Shown here: positions 45,081 to 56,107 of the stretch, in pieces | How positions within the stretch are numbered: position 1 is the first letter of the stretch | Layout of the letters: each line of letters opens with the position of its first letter | NCBI GenBank assembly: GCA_963575745.1 | Contig: CAUYUJ010018644.1 | Coordinates: forward strand, 1-64,000 | Direction: 5' to 3' | Length of the DNA: 64,000 nt | From: Prorocentrum cordatum | Taxonomy: Eukaryota; Sar; Dinophyceae; Prorocentrales; Prorocentraceae | The notes under the pieces: generated by a model | Databases searched by the model: none | What the model saw: the letters and a program-made list of their open reading frames with translations, nothing else | What the model was told of the DNA's origin: nothing | Made by a program: the position numbers and the translations under genes

Positions 45081-45598
45081 CCAGTCCTCCTGCCAAGGGA
45101 ACCTGGCTGTGGTTTTCGGCGACGCACCAGCGCCCTTGGCTAACAGCGTTGCAACGCACGCGCTGCATTACGCGGAAGTAGTAAGATGATATGTTTCTGA
45201 CATGATGCGTGGGCGCGCACGGCGCGGGCCTACATGGCGCGTCGAAGGCGCCTGACACACGCCCGCGATACGATTCACGACCGAAATCGGAAAATTAGCT
45301 CCGGCGGCGCACATGCGGTGGGACACGCGTGCGTCCGGCATCACCCGCGCGAGGTGGCTAACAATTTCGCGGCGTTGCGCTAAAAATGCCATTGCGCCCA
45401 ACATCGCTTCGAAGCGCGCTGCGGTGCGCCGCGCAAGCGCGCGTGGACTGCGGCCTGCACGCGGCCCGCGCACTAGTACGAGCGATTGAATCTGAAAGGG
45501 CAAGGCGCGGCACGTGCGCCGTGGAAACGCGGCACACGGCAGAAGCAGTTACGAGAAGGAAACTCGCGCGATTCGCGTGCCTCCGTCGACCGAAATCG
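45081..45598. other. CG-rich spacer
   Basis: GCGCG/GGCGC-rich text similar in style to 36.0-36.9 kb. No gene seen. Confidence 0.35.
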
Positions 45599-48010
45599 CT
45601 AAATCAGGGCAAGCGATCGGCGACGACCGCGTTTGACGCCACCAATAAATACATGAAAAAATGCAAAAACAAATTTGTCGAGGCCCTCGTTTTGTTTCCT
45701 GGTGGGCGCAACACCTGAGATCCAGGTTCGAAGCGACAAGGTCACCACGACGCGCGTCAGGGAGCGCGCTATCCGGTCTGCCATCTCCAGGTAGTCGTAG
45801 TACTCGAACTCCTGGTTGTTGTCGGTAAGCCTCTTGGCGAGGATGAACTCGTCGGCCTTGAAGCACTGGGTGGATGGCGTGGCAGCCGCCGCCGCACCGC
45901 CGTCGCTGCCGCCCGCCGTGGAAGAGGCAGCTGCGCCTGCAGCGCCGCCGCCTGCGCCGGGGGCCGTCTCGGTGGCAGCGATGGCTTGCCGCTGCTCCTG
46001 CTTGAGCTGCTCCTACGGGGAGTCGCAGCGGAGAAGGAGGAGCACAAGGACGAGGAGGCGGAGAAGGAGGGAGGGGAGAGACGGGAGGAGAGGATCGAGA
46101 GGGTAGGAAGAGGAGGAGGAGGAGGAGAAGGAGGAGGAGGAGGAGGAGGAGGAAGAAGGATGGCACAGGTAGAGGGAGCAGGCAGGAGGGGGAGGGCGAG
46201 GATGATGATAAACGGCAGCAGGGAGAGGAGGTGAAGGAGGGCGCTCCTCGTGATCGTTGACCTCCTCCTCGAACGACTGGTTCTCCAGGAGCTCCTCCGG
46301 GGTCTTGTTGTACTTGGCCGCTTGCCTCAGCGACCCGTCGCACTCGCTGCCGTAGATGTTTTTTTCCCACAAGGTCACCGCCATGCGGAACGACTTGGGG
46401 CGCTTCTTGCCTTGGCCGTCGACGAACAGGAACGAATTGTCGCTGGGCTGCTCGCCGGGGTAGTTGGTGAACGCCGAACGGAACGAAACGTGCGATGCAA
46501 ACGTCTTGCGGCAGAATGCGATTTCTTCGGGTGTGAATGCAGCGGCGTGCGCCCAGCGGCTCAAGAAGTAGTCTAGGCACCGCAACTTCATATTGGCCAA
46601 ATCGCAGCCCCACATGTTGAGCTTCGTCCCCGAGCAATCTGACAGCTCTATATGGCCCATCCTCAGGGCGTCGAGCGCCCAGTTGTAAAACCATTCGATG
46701 TTGTGCTCAGTCTTGCACCGGTTCATCACGACCTGGAACTTATAGATAGCGCCGGTTGGCCCGCCGTTGTTCTTGTAGAGCGAGTCGAGCCTCAGCACCG
46801 CGTTGCTGACCGCCTTGTTGGCCAAGATCCGGTCCTTCACAGACATGGCCGTGTCAATGAATGACGCAGAGAGCTTTTCACTGTTCTGCGCCAGCTTGAC
46901 CTTCAGCAGGAAATGCTCTTCCATCTGACTGACGCTGGGGTCCTTCTTGTTCGAGCTCGCGTTCTTGACCGCCCACGTCTCCCGAATAACCATCTGCACC
47001 TTCTGGAGGGTTGTCCAGCTCGTGGCGAATGCCTCGTCCTTGGTGTCCTCGCGGAGGGCGAAGCTGTGCGTCGACACGTCGGCAGGGTTCAGGCGCCAAA
47101 CATCCACGGGGCAGTTGACGAACAGCTTGAGCCACTCGCGGGCGCGAGCGTCGGCCATGGTCTTTTGCTGATTCTCGACGAAGCACTGCTTGATCGGCGC
47201 GTGGAGCTTCTCCAGCGGGGAGACCGCGTGCAAGGCCCGCGTCGTGCCCCAATTGTCCTCGGGCGGGTCTTAGCCAGAAAAAACAACTCCTCCTCCTTCC
47301 CCTCCTCCTCCTCCTCGCCCTCATCCTCATCCTCCCCCATCCTCCCACGAAAGGGTAGCAGGGCTGGGGGATGAGGGGTGGCAGGCTGGAGGAGGGGGAA
47401 CGAATGAATGCTTAAGTGGCCCTTTGGTTTTGGGGTGAGCAGGTCTGTTTCAAATTCTAGGCCCCCGCCGGTCCGTGTCGAGATCAGTCCGGGCAATTGC
47501 CATGGTCCTGAGCTTCTGAGGGGGCCGCCCCCCAGCGGGGTAGTCGCGGGCCCGCAGCCGGTCCACGTCGTCCTCGTTGACCATCACCCCAGGGGTCGGG
47601 GTAGCGAGCGGGTTCATCCAGAAGAACGGGATGGCGCCGGCAACGATGATGATCGGATCGTCGACCGTCTCGGAGGAGCCCTCCAGCTTGTTCTTGAAGG
47701 CGTCAATGCTCAGGGGAGTCGTGACGGGGCCGTCTTGCGGGCAATTCGGGTCCAAGTCGCGAGACTTGAGGCCGCTCGTCTGCATCGCGTTCTTGAGGAT
47801 GTCGTGAGACAAGATGGCCTCGAGCCAGGTCTGGAGCTTCTGGTTGTACTCTCCGCTGAGCCCGATCAGCTCAGCTTGGGGCAGCCCAGCAGAGCTGGAT
47901 GCCGCCAAGGCGTCACAGGCTTGGTCAGCGGGCGGCGTCGTCTTCTTCTGAGTTCGCCTCTTGGGCGCGGTCGGGGCCCTGCATCCCTTGCCTCCCCTGC
48001 CTCCGCCCAT
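45599..48010 (-). CDS. Three-exon gene, large unknown helical protein
   Basis: ATG at 48,010 begins MGGGRGGKGCRAPTAPKR. Exon 1 runs to about 47,455 (YNQKLQTWLEAILSHDIL, DPIIIVAGAIPFFWMNPL). Exon 2 runs about 47,265-46,240 (DNWGTTRALHAVSPLEKL, VENQQKTMADARAREWL, HNIEWFYNWALDALRMGH, FAFCRKTF-like AFTPEEIAFCRKTFASHV) for about 340 residues. Exon 3 starts after CCCCGTAG at 46,015 with EQLKQEQRQAIAATE and ends LALI, TAG near 45,599. The intron at 46,240-46,016 appears to start GAGCGC and end TAG before GAGCAG, so the donor is not GT and the same GAG flanks both ends. Introns are CCT/GAGG-rich. Total about 650 residues, mostly helical, with an Ala/Gly linker near the end. I recognise no family or catalytic motif. 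Confidence 0.65.
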
Positions 48011-48110
48011 CCTGTCGGGGTGCCTGTCGAACGAGTGATTGGAAACAAAACAGATTGTCGTGAGTCGACAGCAGAGCTCGAACCAAAACGGCTATGGGGG
48101 GAGGTGAGAT

Positions 48111-48369
48111 AGCAAGGGGAGGGGGGGGGGCGTGAGAGAGGGGGGAAGGGAAAGGGGTGGGGGACGGGGCAGAGCAGAAGTTGGCGAGCTTGCTCTGAGA
48201 CTGAAGCTGTGCAGAGGCAGAGTCTCGCTCAGTCCGTTCTCGCTGTGAGGGCCTGCGCTGGGCGTGCAGGCGCAGCTCTCGCCCGTCTCAGATACACCCC
48301 CCTCAGGCTCTCCCGAGGTTGCAGTTTGGGGGGGGGCCTCGAGCAGAATTGTTTACCATGTGGTGACGA
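48111..48369. other. G-rich spacer, no gene
   Basis: G-run DNA at 48,118-48,165 and unremarkable sequence upstream of the 48.0 kb start codon. Confidence 0.3.
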
Positions 48370-48536
48370 TGCACGACGACGGTGATGATGGTGGCGATGA
48401 TGGTAATGCTGGCGATGATGATGGCGATAATGAGGATGGTGATGATGATGATGATGATGATGATGATGGTGCTGATGCTGATGATGATGATGATGGTGAT
48501 GGTGATGATGATGATGATGATGGTGATGATGATGCA
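48370..48536. repeat. (GAT)n tract
   Basis: Interrupted GATGAT repeats lying just 3' of the methyltransferase gene. Met/Asp and His/Ile frames are artefacts. Confidence 0.9.
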
Positions 48537-48617
48537 ACCAGAACTCTCACGTGTCAGCTCACGTGGGTCGCCACTGGAACCCCACAAACAGCAGCGCTAG
48601 TTGCACCTAGAAATCAC

Positions 48618-49691
48618 CTATGCACTCTGCTTCGCTGGCTTGTAATTGTCCACCAAGCGGCGCGAGACTAAACCTGACGAGAACAGTGCGACGCGGAGAA
48701 CCCGCTCCACCATGTTGATTGGGATAGAGTTGCCCAACATGAAACCCATCTGGCTCGGGCTCACACTCTCGACGCCACCCTTGATCATCTCGCGCAGGTT
48801 AGCATCGATGCCCGCGAGTTCGAAGAGCTCGGACAAGTACACCCTGCGCCCCCGGAGCGAACACCAGTAGCCCCGCGACTGAGCCCGATTCTTCGTGATG
48901 CAAGGGAACAGGCCACGCTCTGTCAGCTTGACGCTGACGTTGCAGCGGTTCGTAGAACACCCGATGTCGGATATGACCATGACCTTGGCAGGGTTCACCT
49001 TGTTCTTAAGGTGCTCGACGTACTTGCGTTTCACGTTCTGCCTGCGACGCATCGCTGCCTTGCCCTCCTCTTTCGGTGGGAGGTTCTTTGGGTTATCATG
49101 AGGTGATGCCCCGATGATCTCGTCAAGCTTCCGCTTCAAAGGCACTGGCTTAGGCCACTTGAAAGGGTGCTTCCACTCCCCATGACAGGCGATCAGGAAA
49201 AGGCGCGCCCTGTGCTGAGGGATGCCATGCTGCCAGCAACGCACGATCTTCATCTCCAGCTTGTAGTTCAGCGCCTTCAGCTTATTCCTGATGGCGGTCA
49301 CGATCCACTTGTGCTGGTCCGACGCGACGTTCGGGACCATTTCATACGTGACCAGCTTTGGAAGGTTTTTCTCGATATACTCGAGGCACGGCTTGAACAT
49401 AGTGCCCCGAGCGTCGACCCCCTCAGCCCGTGACCCTGACCCCTCGGGGGAGATGGACGTGCAGGGCGGCGAACGGTGATAGAAGTCCACATGGGGAACA
49501 TCTTGGGTTGCACGGGTTAGAATATCATCATACCAGTTGTCAGGAGGCATCGCGCTCATTTGAAATTTCTTTACATGGGGAACTCTATCGCAACCGAAGA
49601 TATGCCGCATAGGGACATGCATGCTCTTGAGAGCAAGCACAGGTGCATTGAGGCCTGTGAAATCGGTGCCAACCCGCAGCCCTTTCCCCAT
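48618..49691 (-). CDS. C5 cytosine-specific DNA methyltransferase
   Basis: Adds a methyl group from S-adenosylmethionine to carbon 5 of cytosine in DNA, presumably in the nucleus. From ATG at 49,691 the protein is 357 residues. Family motifs are in order: motif I VGTDFTGLNAP (7-17); motif IV HRSPPCTSIS with catalytic Cys77; motif VI region YEMVPNV with Glu117 (the usual ENV reads EMV); motif VIII QHRAR (159-163); a target-recognition stretch near 240-285; RVYLSELFELAGI (about 283-295, motif IX-like); motif X GNSIPINM (320-327). It is a single open exon ending TAG at 48,620-48,618. TTAGCAG just before GTATGG is a possible acceptor, so an upstream exon may exist. There is no BAH, PWWP or other accessory domain, hence a compact enzyme. 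Retrotransposon-borne methyltransferases are reported in dinoflagellates, but no reverse transcriptase is visible here. Confidence 0.93.
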   Translation of the reverse strand: MGKGLRVGTDFTGLNAPVLALKSMHVPMRHIFGCDRVPHVKKFQMSAMPPDNWYDDILTRATQDVPHVDFYHRSPPCTSISPEGSGSRAEGVDARGTMFKPCLEYIEKNLPKLVTYEMVPNVASDQHKWIVTAIRNKLKALNYKLEMKIVRCWQHGIPQHRARLFLIACHGEWKHPFKWPKPVPLKRKLDEIIGASPHDNPKNLPPKEEGKAAMRRRQNVKRKYVEHLKNKVNPAKVMVISDIGCSTNRCNVSVKLTERGLFPCITKNRAQSRGYWCSLRGRRVYLSELFELAGIDANLREMIKGGVESVSPSQMGFMLGNSIPINMVERVLRVALFSSGLVSRRLVDNYKPAKQSA

Positions 49692-49805
49692 ACCTGCTAA
49701 CACCAAGCTTGCCAAAATATGTCAAATGGCGGCTGCGCGCCGCTTGACATTGAGAGAACAAACAGCTACTGACACGAATGCGACGACGATGAAAAGAGAT
49801 GCCGC

Positions 49806-50023
49806 GATGTTGAGAGCAGCGGGGTGCCCACCCCGCCCGACTCAACGTTCGATGACGTCGCTGGACGTTGAGCGGGGCGCCCATGACATGCCTCAAGAGA
49901 CCCTTGGATGTTGAGAGCAGTGGATGATGACTTCATGTGCATCATGATCCGGGCCCCTCAACGTTCGATGACGTCGTCGAGCGCTGAGCGCCCTGGGGTG
50001 GGCACCCCGCCGCCCTCAACATC
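49806..50023. repeat. 29-bp inverted repeat enclosing hairpin-rich DNA
   Basis: Left arm 49,806-49,834 (GATGTTGAGAGCAGCGGGGT...) and right arm 49,995-50,023 are reverse complements with two mismatches. Inside are two copies of CTCAACGTTCGATGACGTCG, the first paired with GGACGTTGAG. It lies about 115 bp upstream of the methyltransferase start. Confidence 0.85.
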
Positions 50024-50089
50024 GAAACCTCAACTTAGCAACGCCGACTCAGCCCTTAGGCGATCGGTGACCAGGTGCCGACCTGGCTC

Positions 50090-50625
50090 GCTCAACGTTC
50101 GGCGACGTCGCCGATCCGGCCCTCAAAGTTCGGCGAAGCCCCCGAGCCTGCTCCCGAAGCCGACGATCCTTGTCTCAACGTTCGGTGACGTCGCCGACCC
50201 AGCCCTCTCAACGTTCGGTGAAGCCCCCGATCCAGCAGCCGGCCCTCTCAACGTTCGGTGACGTCGCCGATCCGGCCCTCTCAACGTTCGGCGAAGCCCC
50301 CGAGTCAGCAACCAGGCCCTCTCAACGTTCGGTGACGTCGCCGATCCGGCCCTCTCAACGTTCGGTGAAGCCCCCGGGCCCTCTCAACGTTCGGTGACGT
50401 CGCCGATCCGGCCCTCTCAACGTTCGGTGAAGCCACCGACCCTGCCCTCAACGTTCGGTGACGTCTCCGATCCGGCCCTCTCAACGTTCGGTGAAGCCCC
50501 CTGGGCCCTCTCAACGTTCGGTGACGTCGCCGATCCGGCCCTCTCAACGTTCGGTGACGCCACCGACCCTGCTCTCAACGTTCGGTGACGTCGCCGATCC
50601 GGCCCTCTCAACGTTCGGTGCAGTC
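50090..50625. repeat. CpG-dense 30-35 bp tandem array, about 15 units
   Basis: Units read CTCAACGTTCGGTGACGTCG then CCGATCCGGCC, alternating with CTCAACGTTCGGTGAAGCC units. Each full unit has six CpG sites and the palindromes AACGTT and GACGTC. It lies upstream (on the minus strand) of the methyltransferase gene. Confidence 0.95.
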
Positions 50626-50639
50626 CCGACGAGACGACA

Positions 50640-51067
50640 TCGACCTGACAACGGCGACGGCGACGACGGACGGTCTCTAATGTCGTCCCCGCCCCTCCTT
50701 CGCCTCCTCCTCTTCTATGTTGGCTTGGAAGACAAGAGAGGGGCCCAAACTCCAACCTCCTCCTCGTTACCCTCCTCATCCTTATTATCCCTCCTCCTCC
50801 TCCTCCTCCTCCTCATCATCCGTCTCCCTCCTCATCCTCCTCCTGCCTGGGGCTCCTCTAATTCCATCGTGAACGAAGGGCCTGCCCTGCTCCCCCCAGC
50901 CCGCAGGCGATGGAGAGGGCCCTCGATGTCAACGGGAGCAAGGCAGCTGGCCTACGAAGGATGACGGGGTGGAAGCAGATGATGATGAGGAAGCGGAGGA
51001 TGAACCTGACTGAGGAGGACGAGGATAGGTTATCAACACACTCAAACCCCATGAGCATTCTGATCAA
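50640..51067. other. CCT/CTC-rich spacer
   Basis: 50,690-50,850 is a CTCCTC tract. A plus-strand frame 50,910-51,218 exists, but the overlapping minus frame is preferred for its second half. Otherwise no gene. Confidence 0.4.
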
Positions 51068-52962
51068 TCACTCGTGCATGCGCATTGGCCGCATGCCTGG
51101 CACGCGTGAGACCCCCCCTTCGTTCGCCCCAATGTCGTCCCATGTCATATACAAGCACAAACTTGCCAGGCACGGGCGTTGGAAACGGGCGGTGCAGTTC
51201 CCCACGTTCTGCACATAGCATTACTATGCATCAGCATACCCAACACACACTCACGCTATAGCTGCGCCCGTCTACCAAGCACAGTCCAATGCCGAAACGG
51301 TGCGGAGAATATCTAGAAATCTAACACGCGGCCAGCGCCGAAACGAGACTCCTGGTGAGACGCTGTCAACAACGTCTTAAACAACTCAGGACCTGTGACG
51401 ACCCTCTCACCTGAGAAGTGATCTGGGTGGTCGCGCTTGTCGGCAGCAGTGACCAAGGCCCAGGTGTCCTTACGCATATGTGTCGCATTGTACACTGCAA
51501 AATCAATGATTCGAAACTTGCCCGCCCCCCCCATGCTCAATGCAATTCCTAATGACGGCGTGCTTGTCTGGGTTCCTCTCCCTAAAGTCTGCTGATACAT
51601 ATAACCTTCGTCGGAGTTGCAGTCCTCGAAGAAAGCGAATGCAGGGACCGTCTGCGCCCTCGAGCGCGCGCACAGACATGACCAGACCCCCACGAAGAAC
51701 AGCAGCCCAAGACCTGCTTCGGCAGTGATGGGGATGGTGAGACTGCTCAACTCCCTGCCCCTATGGGCCACCCTACACTCAAAAACAAAACAACATAAAA
51801 CCTTGGGCCTTGGTTTTTTTTTTTTCAAAGCTCCAGGTGGGCCTGTCGCTGGATGGAGCAATCTTGCCCGGGTCGAAGACCACGAAGACATCGGCCTCGT
51901 AACACTGGAGCGTGCGCACCATGCCCCATCTGCCCAGAAATGGAGCACACCTCTCTGCGACGCCATTATCCAAGAAACACTTAGACCCCCTCAGAGACTC
52001 AGCCGTCGGAACTTCCCCGCCAATTGCTTTGCTCAGGACGCGGATCTGTGCCTTGGTGCGGTTGTCTGCTCTCGCCTCAGGGGGGGCCCATGGCGTCTGA
52101 TGCACCCCCCCCCCGCCCTGCCATCGGCGGCCCCTGGACCCATGGGAATTGGATGACGGGCCCCCGAAGCGACGAGGAGAGGAAGGATGATGAGGATAAG
52201 GGGGAGGAGGAGGAGTACGAGGAGGAGTGAGGAGGAGGAAGAAGAGGAGGAGGAGGAGGAAGAAGAGGAGGAGGAGGGGAAGGGGGATGGGGGATCCAGG
52301 GATGGGGGGGGGCTGTTTGGGGGCGCGGGGTGGGTTCACAAGACAGGACCTGGGTGGTTATGCATGCCCCCCGCGGGTGATGCCTGCTCGCTGGCAGCCG
52401 CCTCCCTCATCTGCTCTTGCAGCTCGTCGGTGCACTCGTCTCTCGTCAGGAGGCCATCCCTTGCAGCATCTACCAGACGCCTGGCCCTCTTGTTCTGTGC
52501 CCACGCGGTTTCCTTCTCATGCGCTGCCCCCCAATTATGCACGTGCATATCCCCGATAAGAGTATCGATGGGGCGGTCCATGGTGGCGGCGCTCGAAGCG
52601 CTGGGGCCATGAAGACGACGGGCCTTGAGAAATGCTAGCTCTGTGCCTTCCCGGGGCCCTCGAACTATGCCTTTGTCAGCCCGCCCCGCCCGATCTGCCG
52701 TTGACCTTGCAGTCCCGAGCATGCGGACCCACATCTTCTGTGCCGGTGCAATCAGCGCGTCTTCTGGGTCGCGAGAGCAATCGCATTTGACCTTCCAATA
52801 GGCCCACTCGACCTCTCCGCCACAGTGGTCTTGTTTGACACCAACAGCATCCATGCCTTTTGTGAGCGTTTGTTCGACCCCCGAGCTCGACGCCACAAAC
52901 ACGAGCCAATCCGCTGTCCCTAGAAGGGCTCCATGGCATGCTATCGCGACTCCTTCCCCCCC
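51068..52962 (-). CDS. Four-exon gene, unknown function
   Basis: Exon 1, about 52,962-52,345: ACHGALLGTADWLVFVAS, GVKQDHCGGEVEWAYWKV, GDMHVHNWGAAHEKE, then a charged helical stretch ending TDELQEQMREAAASEQ. A GAGG-rich intron follows. Exon 2, about 52,095-51,810: NRTKAQIRVLSKAIGGEV, RCAPFLGRWGMVRTL, YEADVFVVFDPGKI. Exon 3, about 51,640-51,320: YQQTLGRGTQTSTPSLGI, FRIIDFAVYNATHMRKDT, HFSGERVVTGPELFKTLL. Exon 4, 51,208-51,068, after GTGCAG: NVGNCTARFQRPCLASL, YMTWDDIGANEGGVSRV, ending TGA. The order of ADVFVV and later strands recalls a protein family found beside mobile elements in dinoflagellates, but I cannot name a domain. It sits between the methyltransferase and the transposase-like gene, same strand. 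Confidence 0.6.
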
Positions 52963-53269
52963 TCTCTCACCCCAAGCCCAAGGCCCCCCCAGCCGGGCTC
53001 CGGCAGGCTTTCGAGTCCATCGAGCACGTCGACCACCCCTTCAGCATGGACGTCGAGGCTCTGCTATCCATGGGGGGCAGAGGGCGACAGGGGCGGGGGA
53101 TGATGGGGGGAGCCAGGACGAGGCAGATGCGGAGGCAGAGGATGAGGCGGCGGAGGAGGGGGATGCGGCAGAGGCGGAGGCGGAGGAGAGAGGCGGAGCT
53201 CGAAGGTAGGAGGGTGGGCGACGACGAGCAGGAGGAGGATTTCGACGCAAATGAACACGTGCAGTCGGG

Positions 53270-55513
53270 GTTCGCGGGCCAGGCAAAGCCACAGTATCAG
53301 ATACTATGTCCCACACAGATTCATATGCTATTTGCATTCGGGAGCTTCGAATGCGTGACAAAACATTAACCCATGCTGTTTTATCGTCACAGTTGTTTGA
53401 TCTTGCTTCTGCAATCACCAAAGGTTTGATACGAATGATCTCCTGTTCCAAGCGGGTCTGATCGACATCGGATAACTTGCTGAGCCTTTCACAATATGTG
53501 CGAATGTTTGCAGACTGTCGGTTTACAAGCGCATTGTTGGTATTGAATATGCTAAATGCTTGAGAAATCTCAAAGTCTGGGAACTCTGCGCGCACCTCTT
53601 CGCGCGCTAGCTGTACCCAGCTCCGCATAACGTCAAAGCAATCGCCCAGGTCGGCAGCTGACGGGGTACAAAGAGAAGCAGGCTTGCCATTGATGATCCA
53701 CACCAGCGGCTCCTCCAAGAACTTCATCATCGTCTGCGTGTATCCGGGCGATGTCAGAGCGCCACGAGATGGTCCAAACAGGTCGTAGATCCTGACCAAG
53801 AATACTTGTTTCTGCGTTGCCAACTCAGAGACATCGAACTCTTCCGAATCGAACGCACGAATGATGAGCATTGCCTCATCTGCAGCATCTGCCAACAGTG
53901 CACACATCAAAGGGCGTCGAGGAGATTGTCCAACCCAGTCTAGCCATAACTTTGCTCGCTGCTGAGGTTCGCCTGTCCGTTTACATGCAGTGCGAACCAT
54001 GAGACTGTGGGCAGCCAAAAAATGCCGGCATGTTCTACCTAACGGCTTTTGCAGTGATTCAAACCTATGTTTCGCCGCCCGCAAATTATTGCAATGTGCT
54101 TTTTGGTCGGGGCTTAAGCGGGCCAGGACGACGGCAAACTCTTGTCGCAAGTCGGGGCTCCTCTGAATAAGCTGGGCCGGAGAACAGTTGCGATAAGCAA
54201 ACATTTTTACACTCTCGCACAAAACTGCGTCCGACGCCCATGGCCTCGTGAGGATTCTTCTGCCGGCATGGGCTTTACACAACGGGCAAGCTTTAACGTT
54301 GGGCGTGAGTGGGGCCAACAATGGGACCAATTGTCTTCTCTGCAATATCGCTGCGAGAACCTCATCAGACGCGCTATCTTGAACAATGAATTTACATATC
54401 TTGCGTAACTTGTTATTCACAATCGGGGCAATGACACGCTTCCGAGATGCGCTGACAACCTTTGAGAATTCTTCAAAAATTGAAGTCGTAGCCCGTACAA
54501 TGTCTTCTGCACTGCTGCCGTGGCCTTTGGAAATACCAAGGATGCCGCGCCTGACCCTCAACTGTTCATCCACCATGACAAATCGAACGCATAACTTCGA
54601 CTTCCTAGCGTCCCGAATGATTGCCATTCTCGTCGCTTTTTGCAAAAAGTCTTGATCCAATCTCTGAGATGCAAGGGCGAGCGTAAACATGAACTGAGCA
54701 ACTTTCCTGCGGCCGCCGAGTCCTGGGATACCGCGCCCAATGGAAGCAGAGTGTAGGCGCACGTGGTCAAGCGCGCGCTTGAACTCTGCCGCAGCGGGCG
54801 CCGATGCCTCCACGACATTTTGCTCCAAACACTTGACATGGGACTTGCGCGTGCTATGGCGCTTCAGGGCAAACTCTTGGACCCCGCCTGGGAGGCGGCG
54901 GTGAAGGGGGGCGGCGGTGAAGGGGGGGAAAAACATGAGATGAGGAGGAAGCATCAGCAGCAGCAGCAGCAGCATTAGCGGGGGGGGGGCCGTCGAGCCT
55001 TTGCTCCTCAAGGTGTTGGTCGCCAGCGGTCGTAGTTTCGCAGGCACTGTTGAGATGCCCTGGCTGGGAACGCACTTAGACCTCCCCTGATCCCTCTCAC
55101 CCTCCTTCGCTCTCCACTGCCCGACCCCCAACGCCCCGCCGCCCAGCCCTTAATGGGCGGGGGGGGGGGGGGGGATGGCGAGGAGCTGCGAAGACGACGA
55201 GGACGAGAAGACCAGAAAGGATGGGGGAAAAAGGAATGACAGGAAGAGGATGAGGAGGACGAGGACGAGGAGGAGGAGGATGACGAGGAGGAGGAGGGGT
55301 GGCCGTCTTGGGTGTCCTGCTTGCCTGACCAGCAGCTGCAGCAGAGCACGCCCGACAGCCTAATCCAGAGCCGCTAACGGTCAACCAAGACCTCCCATCT
55401 GGAGTGGCTGCCCAGGCACATCGCCGCCATCGCCTGTAATTACGTCTGATCCGACAATCAACGCACTGGAAGCTGCGGCAGCCTGGACAAAATGTCATCG
55501 GCCTGAGCTGCAA
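53270..55513 (-). CDS. Zinc-finger, transposase-like large protein
   Basis: Exon 1, about 55,513-55,300: MTFCPGCRSFQCVDCRIR, a CxxC-x4-CxxC treble-clef-like site, then WAATPDGRSWLTVSGSG and GCRAC. After a CCT-rich intron, exon 2 (about 55,070-55,000) reads LNSACETTTAGDQHLEEQ. After another, exon 3 (about 54,900-53,270) is one long frame: FALKRHSTRKSHVKCLEQ (BED/C2H2-like), IGRGIPGLGGRRKVAQF, ARKSKLCVRFVMVDEQL, ASDEVLAAILQRRQLVPL, CKAHAGRRILTRPW, AAKHRFESLQKPLGRTC, then helical sequence to VWDIVSDTVALPG. From recall only, this resembles a hAT/DDE-like family widespread in dinoflagellate genomes, where the KAHA-RR motif is usually preceded by Asp; here it is Cys, so activity is doubtful. Frame is intact over about 540 codons. 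Confidence 0.65.
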
Positions 55514-55599
55514 TGCTGAATGACTTAGCTATAGGGAATGGTGTTAGAAGATGAGGATGGAGGGAGGATCAGGATCATGAGGATCGAGGGCCCCCCCGC

Positions 55600-55935
55600 G
55601 AGGCCGTCGTGAGCGACGAGGTCTCCGTCGTCAACTTCGACGACGGGCTGGCTTCGCTCCGGGCTGGCTCGGCATCGAGGCCTTCGAGCATTCGTCAGGC
55701 TTCTAAGCTTTCGACTCTCGGGCCGGCTCCCTAGGCTTCTCCCTAGGCTCTCGTCAGGCTATTAGGCTATCGACAACGGGTTGTCTTCGTTTCGGGCTGG
55801 CTCTGCATCGAGGCTTTTGTCAGGCTTCTAGGCTTTCGACTCTCGGGCCTATGCTTCAAAGGAGGCTTTCGACTCTCGGGCCTATGCTTTTAGGCTTTCG
55901 GCCAGCTTTGAGGCATTCGACAAGATCTTTGGCTT
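55600..55935. repeat. GGCTTTCGACTCTCGGGCC repeats
   Basis: Diverged direct repeats containing AGGCTTTCGACTCTCGGGCC (three to four copies) and CGGGCTGGCT-CATCGAGG (two copies about 120 bp apart). Confidence 0.75.
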
Positions 55936-56107
55936 TCGTGCTCGGCGGTTTCGACGGCCTCCACTTCCTGAGCCCCCCAGGGCCCATTGGCCTTCTCTTA
56001 TCTTCTCCCTATTCTCCTTCTTCCTCCTCCTCCTCCTCCTCCTCCTCCTCCTCCCCCTGCTCCTGGAGCACGCCTCATCATCATCCTCTCTCCTGTGCCT
56101 CGCCATC

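Noticed and set aside
48264-48671. Asp/Met-rich or His-rich protein over the GAT tract
   Set aside because: Pure microsatellite translation; the nearby real frame is the methyltransferase.
50910-51218. Plus-strand 102-codon gene
   Set aside because: Plausible by composition, but the minus frame from 51,208 has a CAG acceptor, matches the strand of all neighbours and joins the preceding gene.
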